Shown: positions 1-9,087, numbered from the stretch's first letter. The stretch is 64,000 nucleotides of DNA from Leptolyngbya boryana PCC 6306 (GCF_000353285.1 NZ_KB731324.1:5660577-5724576); one strand, 5' to 3'. Numbers and translations: made by a program. The notes: generated by a model not told the origin, from the letters alone.

Positions 1-264
1 ACTAGAATCAAAGGCTTCGCCAGTTCCATCTGCTTCAGACCAAACAAAAAGCTGCCCAAAAACTCTACCGTTGCGGTTTCCTGTATCGGAAAAAGCTGGC
101 GGCATTACAATAATCTCTCCATTCGCATTGCGCTCAATCCTTAGGTCTGGATTGGTTCGGCAAAAATTATAGAACTGCTGATCACTCAGCTTTGGCATCG
201 ATGTGAGCGAAGAAAGATCGATCGGTAATGGCATCTGTTCCGATTTGACCACTAGGCTAGGCAT
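1..264 (-). CDS. Uma2 family (DUF820) endonuclease-like protein, 3' part cut by window edge
   Basis: The first 88 codons of a Uma2/DUF820 protein read leftward off the window. After a short leader the sequence has the family's typical opening: a 'MPKLSDQQFYNFC' helix, 'NPDLRIERNANGEI' and 'VMPPAF', followed by 'NGRVFGQLFVW'. In this PD-(D/E)XK-like family these segments precede the catalytic core, which is not in view. An in-frame ATG lies at 276, but the ATG at 264 has GGAG six bases upstream and is preferred. These genes are very numerous in cyanobacteria and their biological role is unsettled. Three Uma2 genes occur in this window. Confidence 0.8.
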   Translation of the reverse strand, partial: MPSLVVKSEQMPLPIDLSSLTSMPKLSDQQFYNFCRTNPDLRIERNANGEIIVMPPAFSDTGNRNGRVFGQLFVWSEADGTGEAFDSS

Positions 265-455
265 GAGCCGCTCCATCCAGAAAAGTCTTGCCTCAATTAT
301 AGGAACCTTCCAGGCAAAGCCCAATTCAAAAACCTGCGATTTTGTCTCCGATAGCTGCTTGTGTGACGCGACTGGCTGATTTTGTAAAGATTTCCGTCTT
401 CTTACTGCTCAAGCTACTATCAATGTAGGAGCAGAGCCAACTTAGGAGCGCAAAA

Positions 456-704
456 ATGACTCTCAACCTTAACCTACCACCAGAACTAGAGCATGAACTC
501 TTTACGGAAGCTTCGCAGTTAAACTTGCCCCTAACTGAGTATGTTCTGCGTATTCTTACAGCAAGGCAAGTATCAGAAAACCTACCTAAAACAGGTGCAG
601 AGTTAGTTGCTTACTGGCAGCGTGAAGGAGTCATCAATTCGCGACCTGATATCATTGATAGCCAAACTTACGCCCGAAAGCTGCGGGTTGAAGCTGAAAC
701 GTGA
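456..704 (+). CDS. VapB-like antitoxin-type small protein, apparently orphan
   Basis: An 82-residue protein with a strong AGGAG site before its ATG. The N-terminus ('TLNLNLPPELEHELFTEASQ') looks like a ribbon-helix-helix fold, and the C-terminal part ('ELVAYWQREGVI', then 'RPDIIDSQTYARKLR') is the toxin-binding tail seen in many cyanobacterial antitoxins that sit before PIN-domain toxins. No PIN or other toxin follows: the next gene is an unrelated DUF6671 protein 89 bases away. It is probably a solitary antitoxin left after loss of its partner, or one acting in trans. The family assignment rests on sequence pattern only. Confidence 0.6.
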   Translation: MTLNLNLPPELEHELFTEASQLNLPLTEYVLRILTARQVSENLPKTGAELVAYWQREGVINSRPDIIDSQTYARKLRVEAET

Positions 705-793
705 GAGCAATAGGCAGAGAGTTAAGATTACCAAGTTGTTCCGGGGCTTGTAACCGAACAACCATATGAATGCTAAAAGCAGATGAATGAGCT

Positions 794-1609
794 ATGGATT
801 TATTCAAAGGTCGAACGGCTGTCCTTGCCACAATGCACCGCAAAGAACAAGCGATCGCACCCATCTTAGAATCCGAATTCGATCTCAAAGTCATCGTTCC
901 ATCGGACTTCAACACAGATCAGTTTGGAACATTTACAAGAGAAATTGCTCGAACTGGTGATCAGATCGAAGCTGCACACAGAAAAGCGTTGTCTGCGATC
1001 GAGCAAACCGGACTCGATTTCGCGATCGCTTCAGAAGGGAGCTTCGCACCGCATCCCGCTATGCCCATGCTGCCTAGCGATCGCGAAATTGTTCTTCTAA
1101 TTGATACCGTTCACAATTTAGAAATCATTGGTGAAGTGATCTCACTTGAAACAAATTTTGCTCATCGCAGCGTGTCTAGCTTTGAGCAGGCTCGCGAATT
1201 TGCCATCAAAGTTGGATTTCCAGAGCATAAGCTCGTTGTGATTGATCAAGATCAAATCACCAAAGGCATTTGCGATTTTCAGCAGCTTGAGGAATTGATT
1301 AATGCTGCATCGAAGCCCGTTCATCTGGAGACCGATATGAGAGCCATGCATAATCCAACGCGGATGAAGGCGATCGCACAAGCCACACAGGATCTCGTCA
1401 AAAAACTGAAATCGAGTTGTCCTAACTGCTCGAAACCGGGATTCTCAGTCTCGGACATCAAACGAGGATTACCCTGTGGCTGGTGTAATGCACCGACTGA
1501 TTTGATTTTGGCGGAAATTTATCGATGTCAGACCTGCGGATTTGAACAACTGTTGCCAACTGAGTCACAAGTTGCAGATCCAATGTATTGTGCATTTTGT
1601 AATCCATAG
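794..1609 (+). CDS. DUF6671 family protein with C-terminal zinc-ribbon cysteines
   Basis: A 271-residue protein of unknown biochemical role. The N-terminal two thirds form a soluble alpha/beta domain beginning 'GRTAVLATMHRKEQAIAP', as in DUF6671 proteins. The C-terminus has four CxxC knuckles (CPNC about 209, CGWC about 228, CQTC about 245, CAFC about 266), enough for two zinc-ribbon sites. It ends 9 bases before glpK and is probably co-transcribed with it, though nothing in the sequence links it to glycerol use. The family name comes from recognition, not a search. Confidence 0.6.
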   Translation: MDLFKGRTAVLATMHRKEQAIAPILESEFDLKVIVPSDFNTDQFGTFTREIARTGDQIEAAHRKALSAIEQTGLDFAIASEGSFAPHPAMPMLPSDREIVLLIDTVHNLEIIGEVISLETNFAHRSVSSFEQAREFAIKVGFPEHKLVVIDQDQITKGICDFQQLEELINAASKPVHLETDMRAMHNPTRMKAIAQATQDLVKKLKSSCPNCSKPGFSVSDIKRGLPCGWCNAPTDLILAEIYRCQTCGFEQLLPTESQVADPMYCAFCNP

Positions 1610-1618
1610 TACTCAGGT

Positions 1619-3052
1619 ATGTCGTACATTCTGGCACTCGATTTAGGCACAACTGGAAATCGAGCGTTTCTCTTTGATCAAGCAGTAAACATTGCAGGAC
1701 AAGCTTATCAAGAATTAACCCAGTACTATCCGCAGCCAGGATGGGTCGAACATGATGCTGAAGAGATTTGGAATGCGACACGATCGCTGATTGAATCTGT
1801 CGGCAATGATCAAGTTAAAGCGATCGGCTTAACGGTTCAGCGCGAAACCTGTTTACTCTGGGACAAAACTACAGGCAAGCCTCTTCACCGTGCCATTGTT
1901 TGGCAAGATCGACGAACCGCACCGTTTTGTAATGAATTGCGCGATCGCGGTTTAGAGGGAGAAATCTACGATCGCACTGGATTAGTGCTCGACGCATACT
2001 TCTCTGCGACAAAGCTTCGATGGTTACTCGATCAAGTTAAAGGCGTTGATCTAAACAATGTTTTAGCAGGCACGATCGATAGTTGGATTTTATGGAATCT
2101 CACAGACGGCAAAGTTCATGCAACGGATCACAGCAATGCCAGCCGCACTTTACTGATGAACTTAAAAACGGGTCAATGGGATCAGACATTACTCGATCTC
2201 TTTGGAATTCCGCTGCACATGCTGCCTTCGATTCAACCGAGTCTTAGTCATTTTGGAGACTATGCAGGAATTCCGATTACTGCAATCCTAGGCGATCAGC
2301 AAGCTGCATTGTTCGGGCAAGGCTGCGATCGACCCGGATTGATGAAATGTACCTATGGGACAGGAACCTTTCTGGTTGCTCACACAGGTTCCGAAATCGT
2401 AAGAACTGATCAACAACTCATCTCAACGATCGCTTGGACAGACTCAGATCAAGTTGGATACGCGATCGAAGGCAGCATGTTTACCAGTGGAGCCTGCGTT
2501 CAATGGCTCCGAGATGAGCTGAAAATGATTTCAACGGCACAGGAGACAGCAGCGATCGCGGCAAGTGTTCCTGACAATGGCGGTGTTTACTTTGTCCCCG
2601 CACTCAGCGGACTTGGAACACCTCATTGGGATATGAGCGCACGTGGAGCATTTCTGGGCATCACAAGAGGCGCAAACCGTGAACATTTGGTGAGATCGGT
2701 TTTAGAAGCGATCGCGTTTCAAGTCAAAGAAGTCATTGATGAAATTGAGAAATACAGCCCAACTCCGATTCAAAAACTCGCTGTTGATGGGGGCGCTTGT
2801 GAAAATGATTTCTTGATGCAATTTCAAGCCGATGTTTTAGGAATTGCGATCGAGCGACCCGCGATTCGAGATACAACCGTTCAAGGGGCGGCTTTTGCAG
2901 CAGGACTCAGTGCCGGAATTTGGGAAAGTTATGATCAACTCGTCGATAGGCGGATCATTGATAGAGTGTTCGAGCCGAGTGGATCAGACCGCATTCAAGC
3001 TGAGTTCAAAACTTGGCAGAAAGCCGTCGATCGCGTCAAACGTTGGGAGTGA
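1619..3052 (+). CDS. glpK: Glycerol kinase (FGGY family)
   Basis: ATP-dependent phosphorylation of glycerol to sn-glycerol 3-phosphate in the cytoplasm. The 477 residues cover both FGGY domains: N-terminal phosphate loop 'LDLGTTGNRAFLFD' (6-19), substrate segment 'QRETCLLWDK' and 'IVWQDRRT', the 'GDQQAALFGQG' signature (about 222), 'YGTGTFL', and C-terminal 'DGGACENDFLMQ' (about 386). Two deviations from the classical enzyme are visible: DLGTTGNR where DQGTTSSR is usual, and a slightly short length (about 500 is typical). Position 9 bases after DUF6671 and 18 bases before the PhoD-like gene suggests one transcript. Another FGGY sugar kinase is possible but less likely given the glycerol-binding segments. 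Confidence 0.85.
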   Translation: MSYILALDLGTTGNRAFLFDQAVNIAGQAYQELTQYYPQPGWVEHDAEEIWNATRSLIESVGNDQVKAIGLTVQRETCLLWDKTTGKPLHRAIVWQDRRTAPFCNELRDRGLEGEIYDRTGLVLDAYFSATKLRWLLDQVKGVDLNNVLAGTIDSWILWNLTDGKVHATDHSNASRTLLMNLKTGQWDQTLLDLFGIPLHMLPSIQPSLSHFGDYAGIPITAILGDQQAALFGQGCDRPGLMKCTYGTGTFLVAHTGSEIVRTDQQLISTIAWTDSDQVGYAIEGSMFTSGACVQWLRDELKMISTAQETAAIAASVPDNGGVYFVPALSGLGTPHWDMSARGAFLGITRGANREHLVRSVLEAIAFQVKEVIDEIEKYSPTPIQKLAVDGGACENDFLMQFQADVLGIAIERPAIRDTTVQGAAFAAGLSAGIWESYDQLVDRRIIDRVFEPSGSDRIQAEFKTWQKAVDRVKRWE

Positions 3053-3070
3053 TAACTCAAGAATTTAGAC

Positions 3071-5179
3071 ATGCTTTATCCTGAATTGCCCCTAGTTTTA
3101 GCAGGCCCAATCTTACGTCACACTGCTCCAGAAGTTGTGACGGTTTGGGTTGCGCTACAAAAAGCTTGTACAGTTGAACTCAGGATTTATCATACTCAAG
3201 CGATCGACGATTGCCTATTCACGGGTAAGCGCGCCACAGTTGCCCTCGGTGAATCTTTGCATGTTGTGGCTGTAACAGCCCAGACTACGCTTCAACCCGA
3301 TCAACTTTATGCCTATGACTTATGCTTCAAATTTGAGCAAGGCGAATGTTCACTACAAGAAGGACTCACCAGCGATCGCTTTCCTGATGTCAATCTCAGC
3401 TATTTCGATCACGGAAAACCAACGTTCTTACTTCCGCCGACTCAGATTGAAGATCTCAAGATTTTGCATGGCTCTTGCCGAAAACCACACGGACATGGAA
3501 TTGATGCGCTGCCGATTTTAGACAGCTTGTTGGAAACCACTGCGGCAGAAATTCGAGATCGTCCTCATCAGTTATTTTTAACGGGCGATCAGATCTATGG
3601 AGACGATGTTTCTGCGCGACTTTTAGAAACGGCAACGTTACTCGGTGACAGTCTATTAGGATGGCAAGAAAAATTGCCGCTCAAATCCACGTTCATGACT
3701 GCCTCAGAACTGAAGCCTCAAGAACGCGGAGAGATTGCGACTCGTCAAGCAGGATTTACAGGTGGACTCGGAGATAAACGTCAAAAAGTCGAAAATCACC
3801 TGTTCAGCTTGGGCGAATACTATGCAACATATTTACTCAGTTGGTCACAGATTGGCTGGGCAATCCTCAAGCCTACAGAACCTCATCTAGAGCGATTTGT
3901 GCATACGCTCTGGCAAGTTCGACGCGCCCTCGCAAACATTCCGACTTACATGATTTTTGACGATCATGATGTCACAGACGACTGGAATTTAAATCAAGCC
4001 TGGTGTTTGAGAGTTCTGGGTCGATCTCTGGGTCGCAGAGTGGTGCAGAATGCGCTCCTCGCCTATGCAGTCTTTCAAGGCTGGGGAAATACGCCAGAAC
4101 GGTTTGAAGTGGAGCAATCTGGTGCAAGGCTTCTCGATGCGGCGCAAACATGGTCGGCTTCTCAAGGCAGCGATCGCGCTGCGCTGCAAGAAATTGCCAA
4201 ACTCGTCGGGATGCCGCCTCAAGATCCGAAAACTGGATTGCCGAAATTCATTCAAGACGGAGATGTCAATATTCTCGATCGACATCCAGATGCGCTCACC
4301 TGGAATTTCATCATTCGCAGTCAATGTCATGAAATCCTGGTTCTCGATACTCGAACTTGGCGAGGCTATCCCTTAGATCACGAGCAAGTCTCTCAGAAAA
4401 TCGCGCCGCCCCGGTTGATTGCTCCGGCAGCCTTAGTTCAGCAACTCTCGCTGCTCCAAGACTCCAAGCATCTGACAACCTTTCTCGTTGCGCCAACTAA
4501 TCTTTTTGGCTTGCAAGTGATCGATTGGATTCATCATTGGCAACTGCGGAAAAAGAAAGTGTTTTCAACTGATGTCGGAGATGCCTGGAACGTCAATACC
4601 GATGCCCTGGCTCAATTGCTCACCCATTTGTTTAAGCTGAGAGACTCGATCGTGGTGCTCTCTGGTGATATTCATTACAGTTCAACGATCCGCCTGTCTT
4701 ATCAAAGGGCGGATTCTGCGCCGGGTGTGCTGATGCAACTGACCAGCAGTGCGATGAAAAATGAGGAACTGATTACGCGCATCATTCACACGCGGTTAAA
4801 ACACTGGCTGCTTCCAGAACCTAAGCGAAAATGGTTCGGATGGGATCATCCCCCGCATATGATCGAGCGCTCCAAACCGATCGATTCGCCCGATTGGAAG
4901 TGTGAACTGGAATGGATTCCGAGACGGGCAGCCGAACATACGGACTTGAGCCTTGATCGCTTTCCGGTCAGAGCGGGCTTGTTTCATTTCAATTTGTTCA
5001 AATTCTGGACTTGGAAATGGATTCAAGACGGACGGGAAATTGTCGGTGTGAATAATCTTGCGCTCGTCAGCTTTACCCGAGACGACTCTAGTTTAGAAGT
5101 GATTCACACCCTGTACTGGTTTTCGTCCTGGAGACCGTTGGAAATTGTGAAAAGCCGTTTTGCCCGTTCCACCCTCTAG
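3071..5179 (+). CDS. PhoD-like metallophosphatase/phosphodiesterase
   Basis: A 702-residue protein of the PhoD-like phosphatase superfamily. An N-terminal beta domain (about 1-125, 'GPILRHTAPEVVTVWVAL') precedes the calcineurin-like catalytic domain, whose metal-binding motifs are visible: 'HGSCRK' (about 133), 'TGDQIYGDD' (about 171), 'FDDHDVTDDWN' (about 296) and 'LSGDIHYS' (about 530). No signal peptide or twin-arginine motif is seen, unlike secreted Bacillus PhoD, so it may act inside the cell. PhoD enzymes hydrolyse phosphodiesters or phosphomonoesters; the substrate here is unknown. It follows glpK by 18 bases, which invites but does not prove a role in glycerophosphoester breakdown. 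Confidence 0.8.
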   Translation: MLYPELPLVLAGPILRHTAPEVVTVWVALQKACTVELRIYHTQAIDDCLFTGKRATVALGESLHVVAVTAQTTLQPDQLYAYDLCFKFEQGECSLQEGLTSDRFPDVNLSYFDHGKPTFLLPPTQIEDLKILHGSCRKPHGHGIDALPILDSLLETTAAEIRDRPHQLFLTGDQIYGDDVSARLLETATLLGDSLLGWQEKLPLKSTFMTASELKPQERGEIATRQAGFTGGLGDKRQKVENHLFSLGEYYATYLLSWSQIGWAILKPTEPHLERFVHTLWQVRRALANIPTYMIFDDHDVTDDWNLNQAWCLRVLGRSLGRRVVQNALLAYAVFQGWGNTPERFEVEQSGARLLDAAQTWSASQGSDRAALQEIAKLVGMPPQDPKTGLPKFIQDGDVNILDRHPDALTWNFIIRSQCHEILVLDTRTWRGYPLDHEQVSQKIAPPRLIAPAALVQQLSLLQDSKHLTTFLVAPTNLFGLQVIDWIHHWQLRKKKVFSTDVGDAWNVNTDALAQLLTHLFKLRDSIVVLSGDIHYSSTIRLSYQRADSAPGVLMQLTSSAMKNEELITRIIHTRLKHWLLPEPKRKWFGWDHPPHMIERSKPIDSPDWKCELEWIPRRAAEHTDLSLDRFPVRAGLFHFNLFKFWTWKWIQDGREIVGVNNLALVSFTRDDSSLEVIHTLYWFSSWRPLEIVKSRFARSTL

Positions 5180-5210
5180 AATGAAGACAACTCCCTAGAT
5201 CGCCTTGTGT

Positions 5211-5624
5211 ATGACATTTTCAACTTGTGTGCAGACGTTGGGACTCGATCGCATTGAGCGTCATGTCTTTATTTGTGCCGACCAGACAAAACCGCTGTGC
5301 TGTGACAAAGCTGCGAGCATTGAATCATGGAATTATCTCAAGAAAAGACTCCAAGAACTCAAGCTCGACAAGCCTACTCAGGATGCGGGCTGTATCTTTC
5401 GCACGAAAGCCAACTGTCTGAGAGTCTGCGATCGCGGGCCCATTCTTGTTGTGTATCCCGATGGGGTTTGGTATCATTCCGCCACTCCTGAAGTCATCGA
5501 ACGGATTATTCAAGAACATTTGATTGGTAATCAAATTGTCGAGGAGTTTGCATTTTTGACGCATCCGCTTCCGAGCGTGAAAAACGATTTAGAAAAAGAA
5601 GTCGATCGTATTGTTTCTAACTAA
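5211..5624 (+). CDS. Thioredoxin-fold (2Fe-2S) ferredoxin domain protein
   Basis: About 137 residues related to the thioredoxin-like [2Fe-2S] ferredoxins. Candidate cluster ligands are the Cys in '[14 protein letters not shown]' near the N-terminus and the pair in '[11 protein letters not shown]' about 40 residues later, followed by 'VVYPDGVWY'. The C-terminal helix '[15 protein letters not shown]' is typical of cyanobacterial members. Start: the ATG at 5211 is preferred; an in-frame TTG at 5205 is the alternative. It lies 31 bases after the PhoD-like gene and is probably the last gene of that run. Its redox partner is unknown. Confidence 0.8.
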   Translation: MTFSTCVQTLGLDRIERHVFICADQTKPLCCDKAASIESWNYLKKRLQELKLDKPTQDAGCIFRTKANCLRVCDRGPILVVYPDGVWYHSATPEVIERIIQEHLIGNQIVEEFAFLTHPLPSVKNDLEKEVDRIVSN

Positions 5625-5783
5625 AATGCAAATCATTCTCTAATCGAGTGAAATCAATGAAGCCCAGGTAAATTTACACTTTGCGATCCTCAAAACCTAT
5701 GACTCCCTCGTAACTTTTGTCTTTGTTTAAACATTACAAAAACGCGTTTGAAGCTAATAGATGAGGATAGGTAAATTCTCGGT

Positions 5784-5844
5784 GTTCGAGGATCTTGAAA
5801 CTCGAACTGAAAAAAGTTTAACTTCTTGACGAGTCGGATATAAT
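5784..5844 (+). promoter_or_regulatory. Candidate promoter and inverted repeat upstream of rre1
   Basis: The 435-base gap before rre1 (5625-6059) has no gene. It holds a perfect 7-bp inverted repeat, GTTCGAG at 5784-5790 and CTCGAAC at 5801-5807, and a consensus -10 box TATAAT at 5839-5844 with no good -35 box. If transcription begins near 5851, the repeat lies at about -67 to -44, a plausible activator site. The 5' leader would then be about 210 bases. Nothing else is recognised in the gap. Confidence 0.35.
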
Positions 5845-6059
5845 GGCACGTGACCTATAGATAAAAATCTGGATTCTTCCAGTTTGTGAGTTTAACTCAT
5901 GAATGGGTAGTCCAGGAACGTAAGTACACCACGAGTACATTACAAGTACATTTGAGCCTGATGCGTGAAGCTGAACTCTCAGATTCCGTGGAAAAGCTTA
6001 GTCATGAAGTTGATTTGTGTAAACGTTGATTTAGATTCAGGCAGAGCGAGTAGCACAGC

Positions 6060-6710
6060 ATGAAGGAAACCAGTTCAGGGAATCACAGACGATTACTGCT
6101 GATTGATGATGACCCTAACCTAATTCTGTTGGTTAAAGATTATCTGGAGTTCCGGGGATATGAAGTCGTCACCGCAGAAAATGGGCGGGAAGCGCTGGAA
6201 GTCCTGGAACAAGATGTGCCAGATATGATCATTTGCGATGTGATGATGCCGGAAATGGACGGCTATCAACTCGTGAGCAATATTCGTCAAGATCCCAAAA
6301 CAAGCTGGATTCCAGTGTTGTTCTTGTCCGCGAAGGGTCAAAGCCAGGATCGGGTGAAGGGTCTGAATATTGGCGCAGATGTGTATATGGTGAAGCCATT
6401 TGAGCCAGAAGAACTTGTGGCGCAGGTGGAGTCTTCTCTCAAGCAAGCGTCGCGGTTGATTCAACATAAGGATGCGAAGGGCGGCGAAAATGCGCCGAAG
6501 ATTCAAGTTCCGTTTGATGTGGAATTAACGCCGACTGAGTTAAGGGTGGTTCAGTTTGTGGCGCGCGGGATGGCGAACCGTGAGATTGCCGAAGAGTTGA
6601 ATGTGAGCCAGAGAACGATCGAGAGTCACGTCAGTAATATGCTCGGTAAGACCGGATTGCATAATCGTACTGAGTTAGCACGTTGGGCGATCGAAAATAG
6701 CATGGCGTAG
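6060..6710 (+). CDS. rre1: Response regulator Rre1/Ycf29 type (REC + LuxR HTH)
   Basis: A 216-residue NarL/LuxR-type response regulator. The receiver domain (about 10-128) has the acidic triplet 'IDDD', phosphoacceptor Asp60 in 'IICDVMMPEMDGY' and Lys112 in 'MVKPFEPEEL'. A LuxR-type helix-turn-helix follows (about 150-212: 'LTPTELRVVQFVARG', 'NVSQRTIESHVSNML'). The receiver closely matches the conserved cyanobacterial Rre1 protein (chloroplast Ycf29), which with Hik34 controls heat- and stress-induced genes in Synechocystis. That identification is from remembered similarity. It is monocistronic, with a long leader and a strong terminator 20 bases after the stop. Confidence 0.75.
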   Translation: MKETSSGNHRRLLLIDDDPNLILLVKDYLEFRGYEVVTAENGREALEVLEQDVPDMIICDVMMPEMDGYQLVSNIRQDPKTSWIPVLFLSAKGQSQDRVKGLNIGADVYMVKPFEPEELVAQVESSLKQASRLIQHKDAKGGENAPKIQVPFDVELTPTELRVVQFVARGMANREIAEELNVSQRTIESHVSNMLGKTGLHNRTELARWAIENSMA

Positions 6711-6729
6711 GTATGACCAATTTAGCGAA

Positions 6730-6765
6730 GGGCGATCGAAGTTTTGTCGATCGTCCTTTTTGCTG
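6730..6765 (+). terminator. Rho-independent terminator of rre1
   Basis: A 10-bp stem pairs 6730-6739 (GGGCGATCGA) with 6747-6756 (TCGATCGTCC, one G-U pair) around a 7-base loop, followed directly by a T-rich tract. The stem contains HIP1-like GCGATCG, so the terminator has absorbed the genome-wide repeat. Confidence 0.85.
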
Positions 6766-6877
6766 TTTTTTGTATTTACCGTTTGGTCTAATCGCGTGAA
6801 GTTGACCATTTTCGGGCTAACGTCCCAGGTCGGATGACTAGATGGAAAGGGTCAGTCTAACCATTGTTTAGACTGTT

Positions 6878-8086
6878 TTGATTTCAGGTCAGAATGAAAC
6901 TCCTGTTTATTTTGTAAAGCTTCAAAATTTAAGTGTGACCTGTAACGTAGAGCAACAAATTGATGCCCTTTTAAATGCCTTTGAGTCTGATGAAGGTATA
7001 GCTTTGCTAACTCAGGCTTTAAATGAATCAGCACGGGAAGTCAGAGAGGTCGCTTACTGGTTACTGACTGAGACCAATGAAGTGTCTGCCAAACAAGTAT
7101 TGAGAAATTATCTGCCTTATGCACGAATGCTGTGCCTGCACACTATTGTAGGCAGCAGTGAGAGGGAACCAAATTATTTTGCAATTAGCATGGGTAGAAA
7201 ATCACTTCTGAGTAACTGTCATAGCCGAGAGATTAAAGGGTATGCGTATCAATCCATCAATATTTGGGATTTGCAAACAGGTAAATTGACTCATACCTTG
7301 TCTTTTGCACATGAACATATGGCAACAGGGCAGGATGGGACGATCATTGTTGGGCACTTTCAGCACATCATTGAGGTTTTGAAAAGTTGGGAGACGAAGC
7401 ATCCGCTTATGTTGCATCCTGACTCAGCAGGCGAACATAGATCAAATTCAGATATTGGCTCTCTGGTTATGAGTCACAATGGAGCGATAGTAGCTTGTGG
7501 AGAACTCGGTTCCACCCCATTAGGACTCATTGCAGTATGGGATATACAAGCAGAGCGAATCATTCATAGTCTTCAATGGCAGCCCAATGCAGTCTTCTCC
7601 AATATCTCTAAGCTAATGATTAGCCCAAATGGTTCTTTACTGCTTAGTCAGAATTACACGCACTTTGCTCGTGCTGATCAAGACTTACACAGATTATGGA
7701 ATCTACAAACGGGTGAAGTACTCTGCGAATTTGAGACATCACCTCATTGGTTAGCTGATGGAATCGCGATTACGCCAGAAGGAACATGTATTGTCAGTGG
7801 TATTCGAGAAAATTTAGTAAAAGTCTGGGATGTCATGACTGATCAGATTATTTACTCTTTTTCAGGATGCTCCCCGACTGCTATGACTCCTGATGGAAAG
7901 GTGCTTGCTTATTCCAATGATGTGAATGAAATTATTCTTTGGGATCTAGATCTCAATCAGAAAATCTTCTCGTTGCCAGGAAACACATCACCCGTGAAGG
8001 CTATTTGTCTCAGTTCTGATCGAGAATGGGTCGTGAGTTATTACGCAGACGATACAATCAAAATTTATGGATTGTTTGATGAATAG
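6878..8086 (+). CDS. WD40 repeat protein
   Basis: About 400 residues. The N-terminal 65 residues are helical ('QIDALLNAFESDEGIALLTQALN', 'REVREVAYWLLTET') as in the family of cyanobacterial WD40 proteins with a short HEAT-like head. At least five WD blades follow, each ending in a WD-like dipeptide: 'NIWDLQTGKL', 'AVWDIQAERI', 'RLWNLQTGEV', 'KVWDVMTDQI', 'ILWDLDLNQK'. The start is uncertain: the frame opens after a stop at 6869-6871, with TTG at 6878 or GTG at 6935, and no nearby ATG. The gene contains no GCGATCGC site, unlike its neighbours, a mild sign of separate origin. Function unknown, presumably protein binding. Confidence 0.65.
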   Translation: MISGQNETPVYFVKLQNLSVTCNVEQQIDALLNAFESDEGIALLTQALNESAREVREVAYWLLTETNEVSAKQVLRNYLPYARMLCLHTIVGSSEREPNYFAISMGRKSLLSNCHSREIKGYAYQSINIWDLQTGKLTHTLSFAHEHMATGQDGTIIVGHFQHIIEVLKSWETKHPLMLHPDSAGEHRSNSDIGSLVMSHNGAIVACGELGSTPLGLIAVWDIQAERIIHSLQWQPNAVFSNISKLMISPNGSLLLSQNYTHFARADQDLHRLWNLQTGEVLCEFETSPHWLADGIAITPEGTCIVSGIRENLVKVWDVMTDQIIYSFSGCSPTAMTPDGKVLAYSNDVNEIILWDLDLNQKIFSLPGNTSPVKAICLSSDREWVVSYYADDTIKIYGLFDE

Positions 8087-8145
8087 AAATTTAAAGCGAT
8101 CGCAAATTGGGGGAGTTGACAATCTATAAAAAAAACTTTGCAGCC

Positions 8146-8319
8146 TCAATTTACTGAAGTTCTTACTCTGATTCAAGCTGCTCAACGGAAAGTCCGTGCG
8201 ATCGCGAACCCAGGAGTTGTTCAAGCTCTATTGAAGCATGGGAAATATATCAGCGATGCCTTCGGTACCCGCGAAGCGCGATCGCATAACCACATCCGAA
8301 TGCGGACAAAATAACGATC
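8146..8319 (+). pseudogene. Decayed DUF1016 (YhcG-type) N-terminal fragment, copy 1
   Basis: This 174-base segment is nearly identical to 9178-9352. Read in broken frames it gives 'TEVLTLIQAAQRKVRAIAN' and 'KYISDAFG', resembling the N-terminal helical domain of DUF1016 PD-(D/E)XK nuclease-like proteins, where similar text runs into '...LYW.IGKYIS'. There is no start codon and no continuation into a catalytic domain. The rest of the 357-base gap between the WD40 gene and 8444 shows nothing recognisable. Confidence 0.5.
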
Positions 8320-8443
8320 AAGAAATCATTAACAGTAGGAGAGGCGTTTAACTTTTGACTCCAAGGCGATAAAACAGTCTTGCTGCTTTGGGAGCGGGGG
8401 TTAAGTTAAAATGCAGGCATTAAGTTGAAACGAGGTCAAGACG

Positions 8444-8719
8444 ATGACAGTTCGACAACCCCGCTATCCTAAAGAAGAATATGCTCGTCTTGGCAATGAG
8501 ATTTACGAGACTCAGGTACGATCGCAAGTCGAAGAAGGCAATTACGGCAGAATCGTAGCGATCGACATTGAAACTGGAGCCTTTGAAGTTGCTGATAATA
8601 CGATCGAAGCTACCGATCGTCTTTATGAACGTGTACCCGATGCCCAACCTTGGGTGATTCGGATTGGACATCGTACCGTTTATCGGTTTGGTTCGCGGAG
8701 CCTGAAGAAGTCGGTATGA
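8444..8719 (+). CDS. Conserved cyanobacterial protein paired with a retropepsin-like protease
   Basis: A 91-residue soluble protein: 'QPRYPKEEYARLGNEIYE', 'GRIVAIDIETGAFEVADN', 'RLYERVPDAQPWVIRIGH'. This small protein recurs in cyanobacteria just upstream of clan AA aspartic proteases. Its TGA overlaps the ATG of the following gene (ATGA at 8716-8719), so the two are translationally coupled. The pair has the build of a two-gene addiction or maintenance module, but no such activity is established. The cassette sits between two copies of a decayed DUF1016 fragment. Confidence 0.65.
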   Translation: MTVRQPRYPKEEYARLGNEIYETQVRSQVEEGNYGRIVAIDIETGAFEVADNTIEATDRLYERVPDAQPWVIRIGHRTVYRFGSRSLKKSV

Positions 8720-9087
8720 TGCAAGGCTTCGTGAATCAAAGTTGTGAAGCGATCATTCCAGTAGTCGTAGGTCATACCAAAGCCCGTCAGCAAATGATTC
8801 AGGCGGTGATTGATACAGGGTTTACTGGATTCTTGTCGCTTCCATTATCTCTGATTGAATCACTGGAATTGCCCTGGATATTTCGTGATTTCGCAACGTT
8901 AGGCGATGGTAGTGAAGTGCTTTTTGATATGTATCGTGCTTCTGTCATTTGGCATGGACAGTATCAAGTTGTGGATGTGGCAGCATCAGAAGCAGAACCA
9001 CTTGTAGGCATGAGTCTACTGTATGGATCTAAGCTTCAAATTGAAGCAGTTGAGGGCGGCATCGTGAAGATTGAAGCCATGACGTAA
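8716..9087 (+). CDS. Clan AA (retropepsin-like) aspartic protease
   Basis: A 123-residue protein. The retropepsin active-site motif is 'AVIDTGFTGFLSLP' (Asp in D-T-G), followed by 'LGDGSEVLFDMY', the flap-like middle, and the 'PLVGMSLLYGSKLQIE' strand typical of short bacterial clan AA proteases that act as homodimers. The start at 8716 overlaps the upstream stop by ATGA; an earlier in-frame ATG at 8650 lies inside the upstream gene and is not favoured. Substrate unknown. Coupling to the upstream small protein suggests they act together. Confidence 0.75.
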   Translation: MMQGFVNQSCEAIIPVVVGHTKARQQMIQAVIDTGFTGFLSLPLSLIESLELPWIFRDFATLGDGSEVLFDMYRASVIWHGQYQVVDVAASEAEPLVGMSLLYGSKLQIEAVEGGIVKIEAMT

